Positions 9,155 through 17,814 of a stretch of DNA of 58,964 nucleotides are shown here, piece by piece (the first letter of the stretch is position 1; the number at the start of each line of letters is the position of its first letter). The stretch lies in contig JABUEW010000006.1 of NCBI GenBank assembly GCA_013314855.1, forward strand, positions 1 to 58,964, written 5' to 3'. The stretch is from Bacillota bacterium. GTDB taxonomy: Bacteria > Bacillota > Clostridia > Acetivibrionales > DUMC01. The position numbers and the translations under genes were made by a program. The notes beneath the pieces are model-generated. The model saw only the letters and a program-made list of their open reading frames with translations, searched no databases and was not told the origin of the DNA.

Positions 9155-9721
9155 ATGAAGGAATTTATACGGTATGCTTGCCTGGCGCTTTACTATTTAA
9201 TAGCGCGGCATTTACCTGCTTCTGACATGCCCTATAGTATGGGGGCTAAGAGTATAAGAGGATTTTTATGCAGGAGGATATTTAAAAAAGCAGGTAAGAA
9301 TATCAATATTGAACATGGAGCTTACTTTGGCTCGGGAAGGGATATAGAAATAGGTAATAATTCCGGGCTAGGTTTCAATTGCAGGGTTTACGGTCCTTTA
9401 AAAATAGGAGATGATGTAATGATGGGCCCGGATGTTATGATATTTACCCAGAATCATGAGACAGGCAGGCTTGATATTCCCATGAGATTACAGACTGCAC
9501 CTAAAGAACCGGTTTTTATTGGGGACGATGTATGGATTGGAGCCAGAGTTATTATTCTTCCCGGAAAAAAAATAGGAAAAGGTGTAATTATTGGTGCAGG
9601 GGCAGTAGTAACAAAAGATGTGCCTGATTATGCAGTGGTAGTGGGAAATCCGGCAAGGGTTATCAAATTCAGGAATAAAGAAGACAAAGGAATCAAAGAA
9701 GGCACACAGGAGAACTCTTAA
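9155..9721 (+). CDS. Hexapeptide-repeat acyltransferase (LbH/WbbJ type)
   Basis: A left-handed beta-helix transferase that moves acetyl or another acyl group from CoA to a sugar. Hexapeptide repeats are visible throughout the middle (for example [61 protein letters not shown]), and QNHE supplies the catalytic His. The first 35 residues contain a hydrophobic stretch ([11 protein letters not shown]) that could lie against the membrane. ATG 9155 follows GGAGAG at 9145-9150. It ends 4 bases before a glycosyltransferase gene, so it probably decorates the glycan made by the following genes. Confidence 0.88.
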   Translation: MKEFIRYACLALYYLIARHLPASDMPYSMGAKSIRGFLCRRIFKKAGKNINIEHGAYFGSGRDIEIGNNSGLGFNCRVYGPLKIGDDVMMGPDVMIFTQNHETGRLDIPMRLQTAPKEPVFIGDDVWIGARVIILPGKKIGKGVIIGAGAVVTKDVPDYAVVVGNPARVIKFRNKEDKGIKEGTQENS

Positions 9722-9725
9722 GGAG

Positions 9726-10835
9726 GTGGGGTATATTTTAAAAGTATTATATCTTTTAAACCATGCCGGGAAGGCAGGTACTGAGAGGTATGTTTACTCA
9801 TTGATTGAAAAGCTTAATAACAAAAAAATAAAAGCATATTTTGCCTACAATGAAGAAGGATTACTGGTGGAAAGACTAAAAACAATCGGTGTTGAAACTT
9901 TTCAAATAAGGATGCGAAATCCATTTGATATTAAAGCAATATGGGATTTAAGCAAACTATGTAAAAAACTAGAAATTGACCTGATACATACCCAATTTTT
10001 AAGGGAAAATTATATTGCCATATTTTCCCGTATTCTTAATTCTAAAGTCAGGGTGATATATACCAATCACTTTATTCTGCCAAATAATTCAATCCAAAAA
10101 TTCTTTAATAGAGTTTTAACTCCTTTTGAAGCAAATATTATCGCTGTCTGTAATAAAGGCAGGGAAATGCTTATAGCTAATGGTAACAAAGCTTCAAAAA
10201 TCAAGGTAGTTTTTAACGGTATAGACCCTTCCTATTGGGGAGAACCTCTTGAGTCTACCGTGAGAGAGGAATTCGCTATTGGGGAAGACGAATTTGTTAT
10301 ACTTTGTGCATCAAGGTTTGCCCATGATAAAGGCCATAAATTTCTTGTCAACTCTATCAATGAATTAAAGAAAATGACTGGTAGGAAATTCAGGTGTATC
10401 CTTGCAGGCGATGGCCCTCTCCTCCCTGAGGTAAAAGAACAGGTATCCAATCTTGGCCTTAATAATGAAATTATCTTTACCGGTTTCCGCAGCGATGTAA
10501 AAAACCTTTTTTACGGAAGCGACCTGTATGTAAATTCATCAGAACATGAGGCGTTAAGTTTTTTAATTATAGAATCCCTTGCATCAGGGCTTCCGGTAAT
10601 TGCCACCAATATGGGAGGCAACAGTGATATTATTAATGCTGAAACAAACTGCGGAATATTGGTAGAATATGATAATGCAAAAGAAATGGCTGAAGCAATC
10701 CTTAAAGTTATGGAAGATGGGATATTGAGGCAAAAACTCAGGGAAAATGCGTTGAAAGCTGTTAAAGAAAGATTTAGTCTTGATAAAGTAGTAGAAAAAA
10801 CTTATAATTTATACGTGGATAGTATCAGGAAATAA
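9726..10835 (+). CDS. Glycosyltransferase family 4
   Basis: A retaining GT-B glycosyltransferase that uses a nucleotide-sugar to extend a surface glycan at the membrane. The N-terminus reads LLNHAGKAGTERYVYSLIEKL, a GT4-type acceptor domain. The C-terminal domain has AGDGPL, FTGFRSDVKNLFYGSDLYV and the E-x7-E motif EHEALSFLIIE, which binds the donor. The start is odd: GTG at 9726 lies inside the strong AGGAGG site (9721-9726), and no ATG or TTG occurs before the conserved region. ATT at 9735 would have ideal spacing. The product boundary at the N-terminus is therefore uncertain by three residues. It follows the acetyltransferase with a 4-base gap. Confidence 0.88.
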   Translation: MGYILKVLYLLNHAGKAGTERYVYSLIEKLNNKKIKAYFAYNEEGLLVERLKTIGVETFQIRMRNPFDIKAIWDLSKLCKKLEIDLIHTQFLRENYIAIFSRILNSKVRVIYTNHFILPNNSIQKFFNRVLTPFEANIIAVCNKGREMLIANGNKASKIKVVFNGIDPSYWGEPLESTVREEFAIGEDEFVILCASRFAHDKGHKFLVNSINELKKMTGRKFRCILAGDGPLLPEVKEQVSNLGLNNEIIFTGFRSDVKNLFYGSDLYVNSSEHEALSFLIIESLASGLPVIATNMGGNSDIINAETNCGILVEYDNAKEMAEAILKVMEDGILRQKLRENALKAVKERFSLDKVVEKTYNLYVDSIRK

Positions 10836-10891
10836 CATAAGAACGTAAGAATACTTTAAACAAAATACTTTGAAAGGATGGATGACTTAAA

Positions 10892-11386
10892 ATGCTAATT
10901 GATGAAAAAGGAAGGCTATTTGGGAAAATAAATGTTGTGGATTTTATTGTTGTAGCGGTAATTGTCCTTGGAATAGCGGGTGCTGCTTACAAACTGCTTT
11001 CTTCCTCCTCCATGCTCTTTAAGAAGACAGAGATGATAGAAATAGTTTTCTATAATGAGGATTTATCTCAATTTGTAGCTGATGCAATAAAAGTTGGAGA
11101 TAAGGTTAAGGATTCAGTTAAAAATACGGTATTCGGTGAAGTAGTGGCAAAGGAAATAGACAAGTCTGTGGTTTTTGCTGCCAATGAACAGGGTCAATTA
11201 GTGCAGACTACAAGACCCGGTTATGTATCAATGAAACTTTATGTACGAGGTAAAGGAATATTTACCGATACAGGTATTATATTTAATAATGCCGACTATT
11301 ATGTGGGAAGGTCTCTTGAGTTGAGAGCAGGAAATGGCGTTATATGGACACGTGTCATGGATATAAAAAGAGTGGAGGAGGAATAA
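10892..11386 (+). CDS. DUF4330 family membrane-anchored protein
   Basis: A 164-residue protein with a single N-terminal membrane helix (VVDFIVVAVIVLGIAGAAYKLL) and a small beta-rich extracellular domain. The opening LIDEKGRLFGKINVVDFIVV and closing VWTRVMDIKR-type pattern are characteristic of DUF4330. The function is unknown. In other Firmicutes it sits with polysaccharide genes, as here between a glycosyltransferase and an O-antigen-ligase-like protein. Only 6 bases separate it from the next gene, so it is probably co-transcribed and may assist polymerisation or export; that part is inference. Confidence 0.8.
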   Translation: MLIDEKGRLFGKINVVDFIVVAVIVLGIAGAAYKLLSSSSMLFKKTEMIEIVFYNEDLSQFVADAIKVGDKVKDSVKNTVFGEVVAKEIDKSVVFAANEQGQLVQTTRPGYVSMKLYVRGKGIFTDTGIIFNNADYYVGRSLELRAGNGVIWTRVMDIKRVEEE

Positions 11387-11392
11387 CATCCC

Positions 11393-12916
11393 TTGGAAAC
11401 TCAAAGTGTAGTAATTAGAAGACTTTATATTATTGCAGAGTACCTTTTTGCAACTTTTAAAAATAGTATTATTTATGTGCTATTGAAAAGATTAGCTGAA
11501 TGGTTTAGATGGATATTCGGTTCCAGCATCTTACTGGAAATAATAAAAAGGGATAGTGTTATTCCGAAGATTTGGAAGTCCAGTAAAACATATGGTTTAT
11601 TTGCCTCCATACTGCACTCTTCGATAAACTTGAGCAGAAAATTGTATGAAAAGAGGCAGAATGTTTTTACCGGGAGCTGTGTATATAAATTTTTAATATT
11701 TGCTGCCGATAATTTGCATGTACTGGTATCATTATCGCTTTTTATTATGGTTATAACCCCACACCGTTTCTGGTATAATATTTTTACATCGATGATTGCT
11801 TTCGGCCTGCTGGCATTACTCTTTATAAAAACGGTAACAGATAAGAATAGCGGACTGAATTTTAGATATGTGAGTTTTTACCTTACAATATTCGTAATTT
11901 CTATTTTTCTTGCCCAAATATTTTCGCTATTCCCCAGTCTTAGCTTAAGGTTCCTGGTTTTTCACTTAAATTGTCTTGTTTTGGTTTTAATACTGGTGAA
12001 CTCAATTAATACTAAAGAACGGCTTTCTACTGTTGTAGAAAGTATACTGATTGGAATAACATTCGTGGGGATGTATGCCATAGTGCAGAGTATCAGGGGT
12101 ATTCCGGTAAATCCTGCGCAGACTGATTTAAGTCTAAATCCGGATATGCCGGGGAGAGTTTATTCAACCATGGAGAACCCAAATAACTTAGGTCAGGTAT
12201 TAATTATGCTTATACCATTTTATGTTGCTATTATACTTGCTTCCAATTCCTTTATCAAAAGGTTTATTATATTTGGAATGGGTTTACCACCACTAGTAGC
12301 GCTTATCTTAACATATTCCAGGTCCTCATGGATTGGTTTTGTTGTGGCCTTCTTTGTGTTTGTGCTTTTAATAAACTGGCGGCTTGTTCCGTTGTTTGTT
12401 TTTGCAGGCTTTGCAATGGTACCTTTTTTGCCGAGGACAGTATATAATAGGATTCTTACAATTTGGGACCCCAGGGACAGTTCCGTAAGTTACAGGTTTT
12501 TAATCTACAAAACAATTCAACCCGTGTTTGAAGACTATTGGTTAACCGGGACGGGGTTGGGAAGTGATGTTTTTATGAAGGTGGTACAAAATTATCCACT
12601 TCATACGAGAGTAATACCTCCCCATACCCATAATCTATACATACAAGTATGGATTGAAACAGGGCTTATCGGTGCGCTGTCATTTATTGGTTTCTTGATA
12701 AGCACTGTAAAGAAGGGAATTAAGACAATAAAAATGCAGAGTGACAAATACATTAAGTATAATATTATTGCCGGAATATCTTCACTTGCAGGAATCCTTA
12801 CTGTAGGTGCGGCTGAATATGTGTGGTATTATCCCAGGGTAATGGTTATTTTTTGGGTGGTAATAGGGTTATTGCTTGCCTCTATTAATTTAACGGAGAA
12901 TAGAATAGATGCGTAA
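11393..12916 (+). CDS. O-antigen ligase/polymerase-like membrane protein (Wzy/WaaL fold)
   Basis: A polytopic membrane protein of about 12 helices. The long extracellular loop contains the R-G-x-x-x-N and GTGLGSDVF/H-x-H-N (PHTHNLY) pattern of the Wzy_C ligase domain, where the His and Arg residues act in glycan transfer. The N-terminal 100 residues are amphipathic and cytoplasmic. The start is TTG at 11393, 11 bases after GGAGGAGG. It joins undecaprenyl-linked glycan to a further acceptor or polymerises it; which one cannot be told from sequence. It is last in the plus-strand polysaccharide run, and an imperfect tandem repeat (12913-12957) spans its stop codon. Confidence 0.85.
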   Translation: METQSVVIRRLYIIAEYLFATFKNSIIYVLLKRLAEWFRWIFGSSILLEIIKRDSVIPKIWKSSKTYGLFASILHSSINLSRKLYEKRQNVFTGSCVYKFLIFAADNLHVLVSLSLFIMVITPHRFWYNIFTSMIAFGLLALLFIKTVTDKNSGLNFRYVSFYLTIFVISIFLAQIFSLFPSLSLRFLVFHLNCLVLVLILVNSINTKERLSTVVESILIGITFVGMYAIVQSIRGIPVNPAQTDLSLNPDMPGRVYSTMENPNNLGQVLIMLIPFYVAIILASNSFIKRFIIFGMGLPPLVALILTYSRSSWIGFVVAFFVFVLLINWRLVPLFVFAGFAMVPFLPRTVYNRILTIWDPRDSSVSYRFLIYKTIQPVFEDYWLTGTGLGSDVFMKVVQNYPLHTRVIPPHTHNLYIQVWIETGLIGALSFIGFLISTVKKGIKTIKMQSDKYIKYNIIAGISSLAGILTVGAAEYVWYYPRVMVIFWVVIGLLLASINLTENRIDA

Positions 12917-12957
12917 GGGCAGAAAAATAAGTAAGGGTAGAAGTGTAAGAAAAATAA
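12913..12957 (+). repeat. Imperfect tandem duplication across the ligase stop codon
   Basis: The copy at 12913-12930 (gtaagggcag then aaaataa) is repeated at 12931-12957 with a 9-base insertion. The first copy contains the TAA stop at 12914-12916. This belongs with the similar duplications after mrfA, the SIS gene, lacI and the mannitol-dehydrogenase gene. Confidence 0.75.
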
Positions 12958-12992
12958 AAATAGTGAGAAGAGAGACTTTTTGAAACTTAGGA

Positions 12993-14312
12993 TTATTGAC
13001 AAGAAGGCTTCTCCAAAGCCTTGTCAAACACCTTTGCCAGTTCCATGGTAAGGGTGTTTCTTTCATACTTCTTTATTTCTCCCTTGTTGGGGAAATAGAC
13101 ATTTATACCTTTGAGCCATGCTGTATAAAGCTTTTCGATATTTCTCTTAGCGGCTTCCAGGTCTGAACAGTCGGATATTAAGCCTGTAGAGGTCTCCCTT
13201 ATAAGTTGGGCTGCTGCTCCATTTTCAGGGATTATGGCCAGAATTGGTCTTCCTGTGACCATGTATTCAAACACTTTGCCGGTATAAAAAGCTTCAGCCC
13301 CGGGACCTGATCCTTCTATGAGAAGAAGGCAGTCAGAAGCAGCCATGTTCCTAATGCATTCATCATGATCCATGTACGGGAGGATATCTACCAAACCTTC
13401 CAGATTGTGCTTTTCTAAGAGCTGTTTTATTTGATCTGCTTTAAAATTTCCGATGAGTTTTACATATATTTTATCCTTATTAATTCTATTTTCTCCTATA
13501 AGTTGGGCAAGGGCACTAAAAAATATATCAGGTTTTCTCCTTCCGTAAAATGAACCGGTATAAGTAATTGTAAACTTGTTATTTTTTAAGGTAGCACCCT
13601 TTTTTTCATGTTTTGTTTCAGAAGAAAAAAATTTAATATTTATATGCTTGAAATCATCAGTATCGTATCCATTCGGAATTACAAAAAATTTTTCCTTAAG
13701 GTTGTCTATATAGGAATTTTTTTCTATAAAATTCTTAAGCATAACCGGTGTGTTTGTAATAAGGCAATCGGCAGTTTTAAGAACGTTTTTTTCCATCTTT
13801 CGCTCAATACTCATCCTGACCGGGTTGTAAGGGTTGTCGAGAATATATGGGTTGTTGGTCCATTCATCCCTGAAATCTGCAACCCAGGAAATTTGCGGGT
13901 ACTTTTTTTTCAGATAAATTCCCATAAGATGAGAACTATAGGGTAGGGAAGTAGTATATATTAACCGGATATTTTGGTTTTCAATAGCCTTCTCAGCCAC
14001 TTTCCTTGAAAATATTTCCCAAAGTCTTTCACTATCAGGGATTAAAAGTTTACGGCTGATGAATTTTCCTATAAGGCCGGTAATACCTTTGCCACAAGTT
14101 AAATCCCAGGCTTTGGTACGTATAATGTTTACACCATCCGGTATATCTTTAATAAGGGATTCATCCTTTAACGGCATATTCAAGGTATCCCTGGTAAGTA
14201 TTACCGGTTCCCAGCCATAGCGACTCAAATATTTTACAAACTTTGAAGTCCTTTGAACGCCAGGACCTCCCGCAGGCGGGAAGGAATAGGCAATCATAAG
14301 CACCTTTTTCAT
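12993..14312 (-). CDS. Glycosyltransferase family 4-like
   Basis: A GT-B glycosyltransferase of 439 residues. The N-terminus MIAYSFPPAGGPGVQRTSKF is the usual signature of the group that carries PPxxGGxxxR near the start. A Rossmann-like C-terminal half follows, with YTGSFYGRRKPDIF, LPYMDHDECIRNMAASDCLLL and a modified E-x7-E region around GAEAFYTGKVFEYMVTGRPI. It overlaps the preceding minus-strand dehydrogenase gene by 4 bases (ATGA), a sign of translational coupling. It converges on the plus-strand ligase gene. The pair probably makes and transfers a uronic-acid-type or ManNAcA-type sugar. Confidence 0.85.
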   Translation of the reverse strand: MKKVLMIAYSFPPAGGPGVQRTSKFVKYLSRYGWEPVILTRDTLNMPLKDESLIKDIPDGVNIIRTKAWDLTCGKGITGLIGKFISRKLLIPDSERLWEIFSRKVAEKAIENQNIRLIYTTSLPYSSHLMGIYLKKKYPQISWVADFRDEWTNNPYILDNPYNPVRMSIERKMEKNVLKTADCLITNTPVMLKNFIEKNSYIDNLKEKFFVIPNGYDTDDFKHINIKFFSSETKHEKKGATLKNNKFTITYTGSFYGRRKPDIFFSALAQLIGENRINKDKIYVKLIGNFKADQIKQLLEKHNLEGLVDILPYMDHDECIRNMAASDCLLLIEGSGPGAEAFYTGKVFEYMVTGRPILAIIPENGAAAQLIRETSTGLISDCSDLEAAKRNIEKLYTAWLKGINVYFPNKGEIKKYERNTLTMELAKVFDKALEKPSCQ

Positions 14313-15598
14313 GAGATCCTCCCGTCACCCAGAAGATAATAATTAAATCCAAGTTGACAGAGAACTTTTCTATCCCAGAAGTTTCTGGTATCCAGGATGT
14401 TTGGTAATGTCATTTTCTTGTAAAGTAGCTCAAAATCAACCTTGTTAAAGGCATCATGATTAACACCCAATATAAGCAGATGGCTACCCTCCGCCGCAGA
14501 ATATATGTCCTTATTCATATAATTATAGCCCTGGACATGAGGATCAAATATACTTAATTCATAGTTGCCTTCTTCTTCGAACAGGTTAATAAGTTCAATT
14601 ATGGGACTTTCCCTGGTATCATCAACATTCGGTTTATATGAAATACCTAATATGGTTACTTTTTTCCTGCCGGCTACTTCAGGAGTTTGTGACAATATGA
14701 TTTTCGCTTTCTGGAATACATACATGGGCATGCTGTCGTTAATTATCCTGCCTAGTTTAATCAGCCTGGCAGTATCGGGAGCCTTTTCAACAATAAACCA
14801 GGGGTCTACCGCTATGCAGTGTCCGCCTACCCCGGGACCGGGCTGGTGGATATTTACCCTCGGGTGTTTATTAGCCAGTTGAATAACTTCCCATGCACTT
14901 ATACCTAAGTTTTCGCAAAGAATGGCAAGTTCGTTGGCCAGGGCTATATTTATATCGCGGTATGTATTTTCCATAAGCTTGCACATTTCGGCAGTAGTAG
15001 CATCGGTCAAGTAGATATCTCCTTTTACAAAGGTACGGTATAGATCCCTTACTGCTTCTGCCGATTTTTGGTTTATCCCTCCTACTATTCTTGGGTTCTC
15101 TACAAGCTCTATGAGGATTTTTCCCGGCAAAACCCTTTCAGGAGAATGAGCTACTAAGAGTTCATCTCCAATTTTCAAACCTGATTTTTCAAGTATGGGT
15201 AAAAGGAGATTGTTTACTGTTCCTGGAGGCGATGTGGATTCAAGGATAACCAGGTTGCCTTTTCTTAAATATGGTACAATGGATTCTGCGGCCGTTTTTA
15301 CATATGACATGTCCGCATTTTTTTCTTCAGTTATTGGAGTAGGTACAGCTATAATAAATGCATCGGCTTCTTCGGGCAGAGTGCTACCTCTTAAGTTCCC
15401 CGAAGTTACTGCCGCCTGTACCAAAATATCCAGGTATGGTTCGTAAATTGTTATTTTCCCTTGATTGAGGGCATCCACTACCTTCTTGTTTATATCAACA
15501 CCCACTATTTCATGGCCATGGGTAGCAAACATGGCGGCAGTAGGCAATCCAATGTATCCCAATCCTATAATACAAATTTTCTTTTTTATAAAAACCAC
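14309..15598 (-). CDS. UDP-sugar 6-dehydrogenase (UDP-ManNAc/UDP-Glc dehydrogenase family)
   Basis: An NAD-dependent enzyme that oxidises C6 of a UDP-sugar to the uronate. The Rossmann motif is ICIIGLGYIGLPTA near residue 10. The central domain has KLMENTYRDINIALANE, and the catalytic cysteine lies in GPGVGGHCIAVDPW. The C-terminal UDP-binding domain has LGISYKPNVDDTRESP. GHCIAVDPW and the lack of the GlcDH-type GGxCFPKD sequence point to UDP-N-acetyl-mannosamine dehydrogenase (WecC-like) rather than UDP-glucose dehydrogenase. The start is GTG at 15598. It is the first gene of a two-gene minus-strand operon. Confidence 0.88.
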   Translation of the reverse strand: MVFIKKKICIIGLGYIGLPTAAMFATHGHEIVGVDINKKVVDALNQGKITIYEPYLDILVQAAVTSGNLRGSTLPEEADAFIIAVPTPITEEKNADMSYVKTAAESIVPYLRKGNLVILESTSPPGTVNNLLLPILEKSGLKIGDELLVAHSPERVLPGKILIELVENPRIVGGINQKSAEAVRDLYRTFVKGDIYLTDATTAEMCKLMENTYRDINIALANELAILCENLGISAWEVIQLANKHPRVNIHQPGPGVGGHCIAVDPWFIVEKAPDTARLIKLGRIINDSMPMYVFQKAKIILSQTPEVAGRKKVTILGISYKPNVDDTRESPIIELINLFEEEGNYELSIFDPHVQGYNYMNKDIYSAAEGSHLLILGVNHDAFNKVDFELLYKKMTLPNILDTRNFWDRKVLCQLGFNYYLLGDGRIS

Positions 15599-15640
15599 GC
15601 CCTTTGTAATTTAGTTTAGCACTTTGTTGTTTGAGTGTCA

Positions 15641-15724
15641 ATTGGTAATGGACAGTACTGAAAACCATTTTTTAACAAAATCCCAAACCCTTTCTTTGTA
15701 ATACCGGTGTCCACCATTACCAAT
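15641..15724. repeat. Imperfect inverted repeat bounding 53 bases
   Basis: The string attggtaatggaca at 15641-15654 is inverted at 15708-15724 (tgtccaccattaccaat), differing by a 3-base insertion. The right arm overlaps the 3' end of the small reading frame on the minus strand. It could be a tiny mobile-element remnant or an RNA hairpin. No target-site duplication is obvious. Confidence 0.6.
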
Positions 15725-15854
15725 GTAATGTAGAGTTCACAGCTTGAAATGAATACTTGCGTTCCTGTTCTCTCGCCAGAGTTTTTACATAGTTATCTGC
15801 GTTCATACTGATATCCATGCTATTATCTATAATTTTCTTCTTTTCTATATACAT
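15717..15854 (-). CDS. Small hypothetical protein or 5' gene remnant (45 residues)
   Basis: Starting at ATG 15854 (minus strand) a frame reads MYIEKKKIIDNSMDISMNAD and continues to a stop at 15717. An AGGGAG site lies about 9 bases before the start. The composition is polar and charged, with no membrane helix or motif I recognise. The last codons fall inside the right arm of an inverted repeat, so the frame may be a gene whose 3' end was cut off by that element. The good ribosome site argues that it was once translated. Confidence 0.35.
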   Translation of the reverse strand: MYIEKKKIIDNSMDISMNADNYVKTLAREQERKYSFQAVNSTLHW

Positions 15855-16102
15855 AATTATTAACTCCCTATTTATGTAATATAGAAGCAATTCTCATATT
15901 TAGTTATTTAGTTTAGTAGTGAAACAAATTTTAACCTCTGCCATGTCACGCTTCTCAATTATAATAATAGGTTAATATACGACTTTTGTAAAGCTACATA
16001 TTTTGTGGAAGGAATAAAAAAGCAACCTTCCTATTTAAGTTGATTGTAGTGTATATTCAGAATTTGAGATAGGAAGATTCACTGAATATTATCTCTTAGT
16101 GC
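15855..16102. promoter_or_regulatory. Leader with two interleaved perfect inverted repeats
   Basis: No gene is seen between the small frame and the amidohydrolase operon. Two perfect 8-base inverted repeats are interleaved: cttcctat (16027-16034) with ataggaag (16069-16076), and atattcag (16053-16060) with ctgaatat (16082-16089). The order A-B-A'-B' is that of a pseudoknot. The block lies just upstream of the likely promoter, so it could be a binding region for regulators or the end of another transcript. Confidence 0.5.
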
Positions 16103-16132
16103 TTGTTGATACTTGAGTAAGTGTGGTATAAT
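16103..16132 (+). promoter_or_regulatory. Extended -10 promoter of the amidohydrolase operon
   Basis: TGGTATAAT at 16124-16132 is an extended -10 element (TG-N-TATAAT). TTGTTG at 16103-16108 is a modest -35 at 18 bases. The start codon of the first gene lies 58 bases downstream. Confidence 0.55.
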
Positions 16133-16189
16133 ATCGCTATTAATTTCACAAGTTTATTATAATAAGTAAGGGATAAGGGGGTAAATGCC

Positions 16190-17005
16190 TTGACACAATT
16201 TAAAGAAAAAATGGGTCTTTTCAAAAATAACAGAGTAGTTAACTGGCACGAGCACGTATGGTTTAAACCTGGTACAAGGGAATTGAATGAAGAAGGTTGT
16301 GACCGGTTGGTGGAAATGGCATATTTAACCTATATGGACTGTCTTGTTTGTTCCTTGCCTATTCCTGGAGGGACACCCGGGCCGGATGATATAAAGCAGT
16401 GTAACGATACTGTTGCAATAGCAATGAAACGACACCCAAAAATGATTAGAGGAATGGCTTTTATAAATCCGGGATATACCAGGGAGGCACTGGATGAAAT
16501 TGACAGGTGTGTAAATGAATTGGGAATGATTGGCATAAAGCTTTACAATCATTATTTTGTATCTGATCCTGTTGTACGGCCAATAATAGAAAAATGTATC
16601 GATCTTGATATACCTATTCTTCACCATGCCGGAAAACTAACTGTAAATCCCGAATCCCAACCTTTTTTGTCCAATGGCGTGCACTTCGCGAAAATTGCCG
16701 AAGAATACCCGGAAGCGGTAATTATCCATGGCCATATCGGTGGAGGCGGAGACTGGCAATGGTCTCTTAAGGGTATGGCAAACTGCCCTAATATTTTTAC
16801 TGATATAAGCGGTAGTGTCTACGATGCAGGTATAATAGAAAAAACTGTACAGGCGATGGGGGCAGACAGGATTTTATTTGCTACCGATGGCTCATTTGCT
16901 TCAAGTATTGGAAAACTTTTAGGTGCTGATATCTCCGAAGAAGATAAAATAATAATATTAAATAATCCAAGATTTGAGAAGTATCTGGAAAGGGGGATGC
17001 ATTAA
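16190..17005 (+). CDS. Amidohydrolase-2 family metal-dependent hydrolase
   Basis: A TIM-barrel hydrolase or decarboxylase of the amidohydrolase superfamily (PF04909 type). All metal ligands are visible: HxH as His20/His22 (NWHEHVW), His145/146 (LHHAGK), His180/His182 (IIHGHIGG) and Asp233 (FATDGS). The start is TTG at 16190, eight bases after GGGGGT. The stop overlaps the start of the next gene by one base (TAATG), so the two are translationally coupled. With a dehydrogenase downstream, it may open a ring or release an acid from an unknown compound. The substrate cannot be read from the sequence. Confidence 0.82.
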   Translation: MTQFKEKMGLFKNNRVVNWHEHVWFKPGTRELNEEGCDRLVEMAYLTYMDCLVCSLPIPGGTPGPDDIKQCNDTVAIAMKRHPKMIRGMAFINPGYTREALDEIDRCVNELGMIGIKLYNHYFVSDPVVRPIIEKCIDLDIPILHHAGKLTVNPESQPFLSNGVHFAKIAEEYPEAVIIHGHIGGGGDWQWSLKGMANCPNIFTDISGSVYDAGIIEKTVQAMGADRILFATDGSFASSIGKLLGADISEEDKIIILNNPRFEKYLERGMH

Positions 17006-17781
17006 TGATTATTGATGTAAACACATATATAGGACACTGGCCTTTCAGGCAAATCAAGACTGACTCTGCTGAAAAGCTTTTAAAGCTAATGGATAAAGCT
17101 GGAATAGATATGGCTTGCGTATCTAATATAAATTCGATATTTTATAGAGATGTCCTAGAAGGGAATATTGAATTGGTGGAGCAAATAAAGCCCCATAAAG
17201 AGCGCTTTATACCTTTTGCAATAATCAATCCTGCATATCCTGGATGGAAAAAGGACTTTTTATATTGTATAGACAATTTAGGTATGAAGGGCCTGGAGTT
17301 GTATCCCTGTTACCATAAATATAAATTGACTGACGGTAATGTTATAGAGATTCTTAATATGGCTGCAGAGAAAAAAATCCCGGTACATCTGCCTTGTGCC
17401 ATTGAAAATATAAGACAGCGGCACTGGCTTGATATCAAAGAAGATTTGTCACGGGAGGAATTAAAACAGGTATTGCCACTATGCCCTGAAACAGACTTCA
17501 TTATAACCAATGGTCCATCCTGGGACATTTCGGGATACCTTCAACCTGTAGCAGCAAATAGGCAGGGTAGGATATATTATGATTTCGCCCGCCTTGATAT
17601 ATTGAATTCTGCTTTTGATAATTTCGTACAAGCCATAGGGAATGAAAATGTAGTATTTGGCTCAGTTATGCCTTTGCAGTATATCGAAACCCAGCTTGTA
17701 AAGCTTCAGTATACAAAATTGGGAAATGAGGATAAAGAGAAAATAATGTATAAAAATTTGAAAGAATTGCTGAAGATTTAG
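17005..17781 (+). CDS. Amidohydrolase-2 family protein lacking metal ligands
   Basis: The same fold and a similar length (258 residues) as its upstream neighbour, but the active site is altered. The position of HxH reads DVNTYIG (Asn6, Tyr8), the later His-x-Gly position is ITNGPS, and the final Asp position reads FGSVMP. Only the His in VHLPCA remains. It is therefore probably non-catalytic or works without metal, perhaps as a partner subunit of the active enzyme made from the overlapping gene. Family membership is clear from LGMKGLELYP and PFAIINPAYPGW. The pairing of an intact with a degenerate paralogue is unusual and is discussed as a finding. Confidence 0.78.
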   Translation: MIIDVNTYIGHWPFRQIKTDSAEKLLKLMDKAGIDMACVSNINSIFYRDVLEGNIELVEQIKPHKERFIPFAIINPAYPGWKKDFLYCIDNLGMKGLELYPCYHKYKLTDGNVIEILNMAAEKKIPVHLPCAIENIRQRHWLDIKEDLSREELKQVLPLCPETDFIITNGPSWDISGYLQPVAANRQGRIYYDFARLDILNSAFDNFVQAIGNENVVFGSVMPLQYIETQLVKLQYTKLGNEDKEKIMYKNLKELLKI

Positions 17782-17814
17782 GAAACACAGCGGTAAAGGA
17801 GTTGATAAAGTAAG

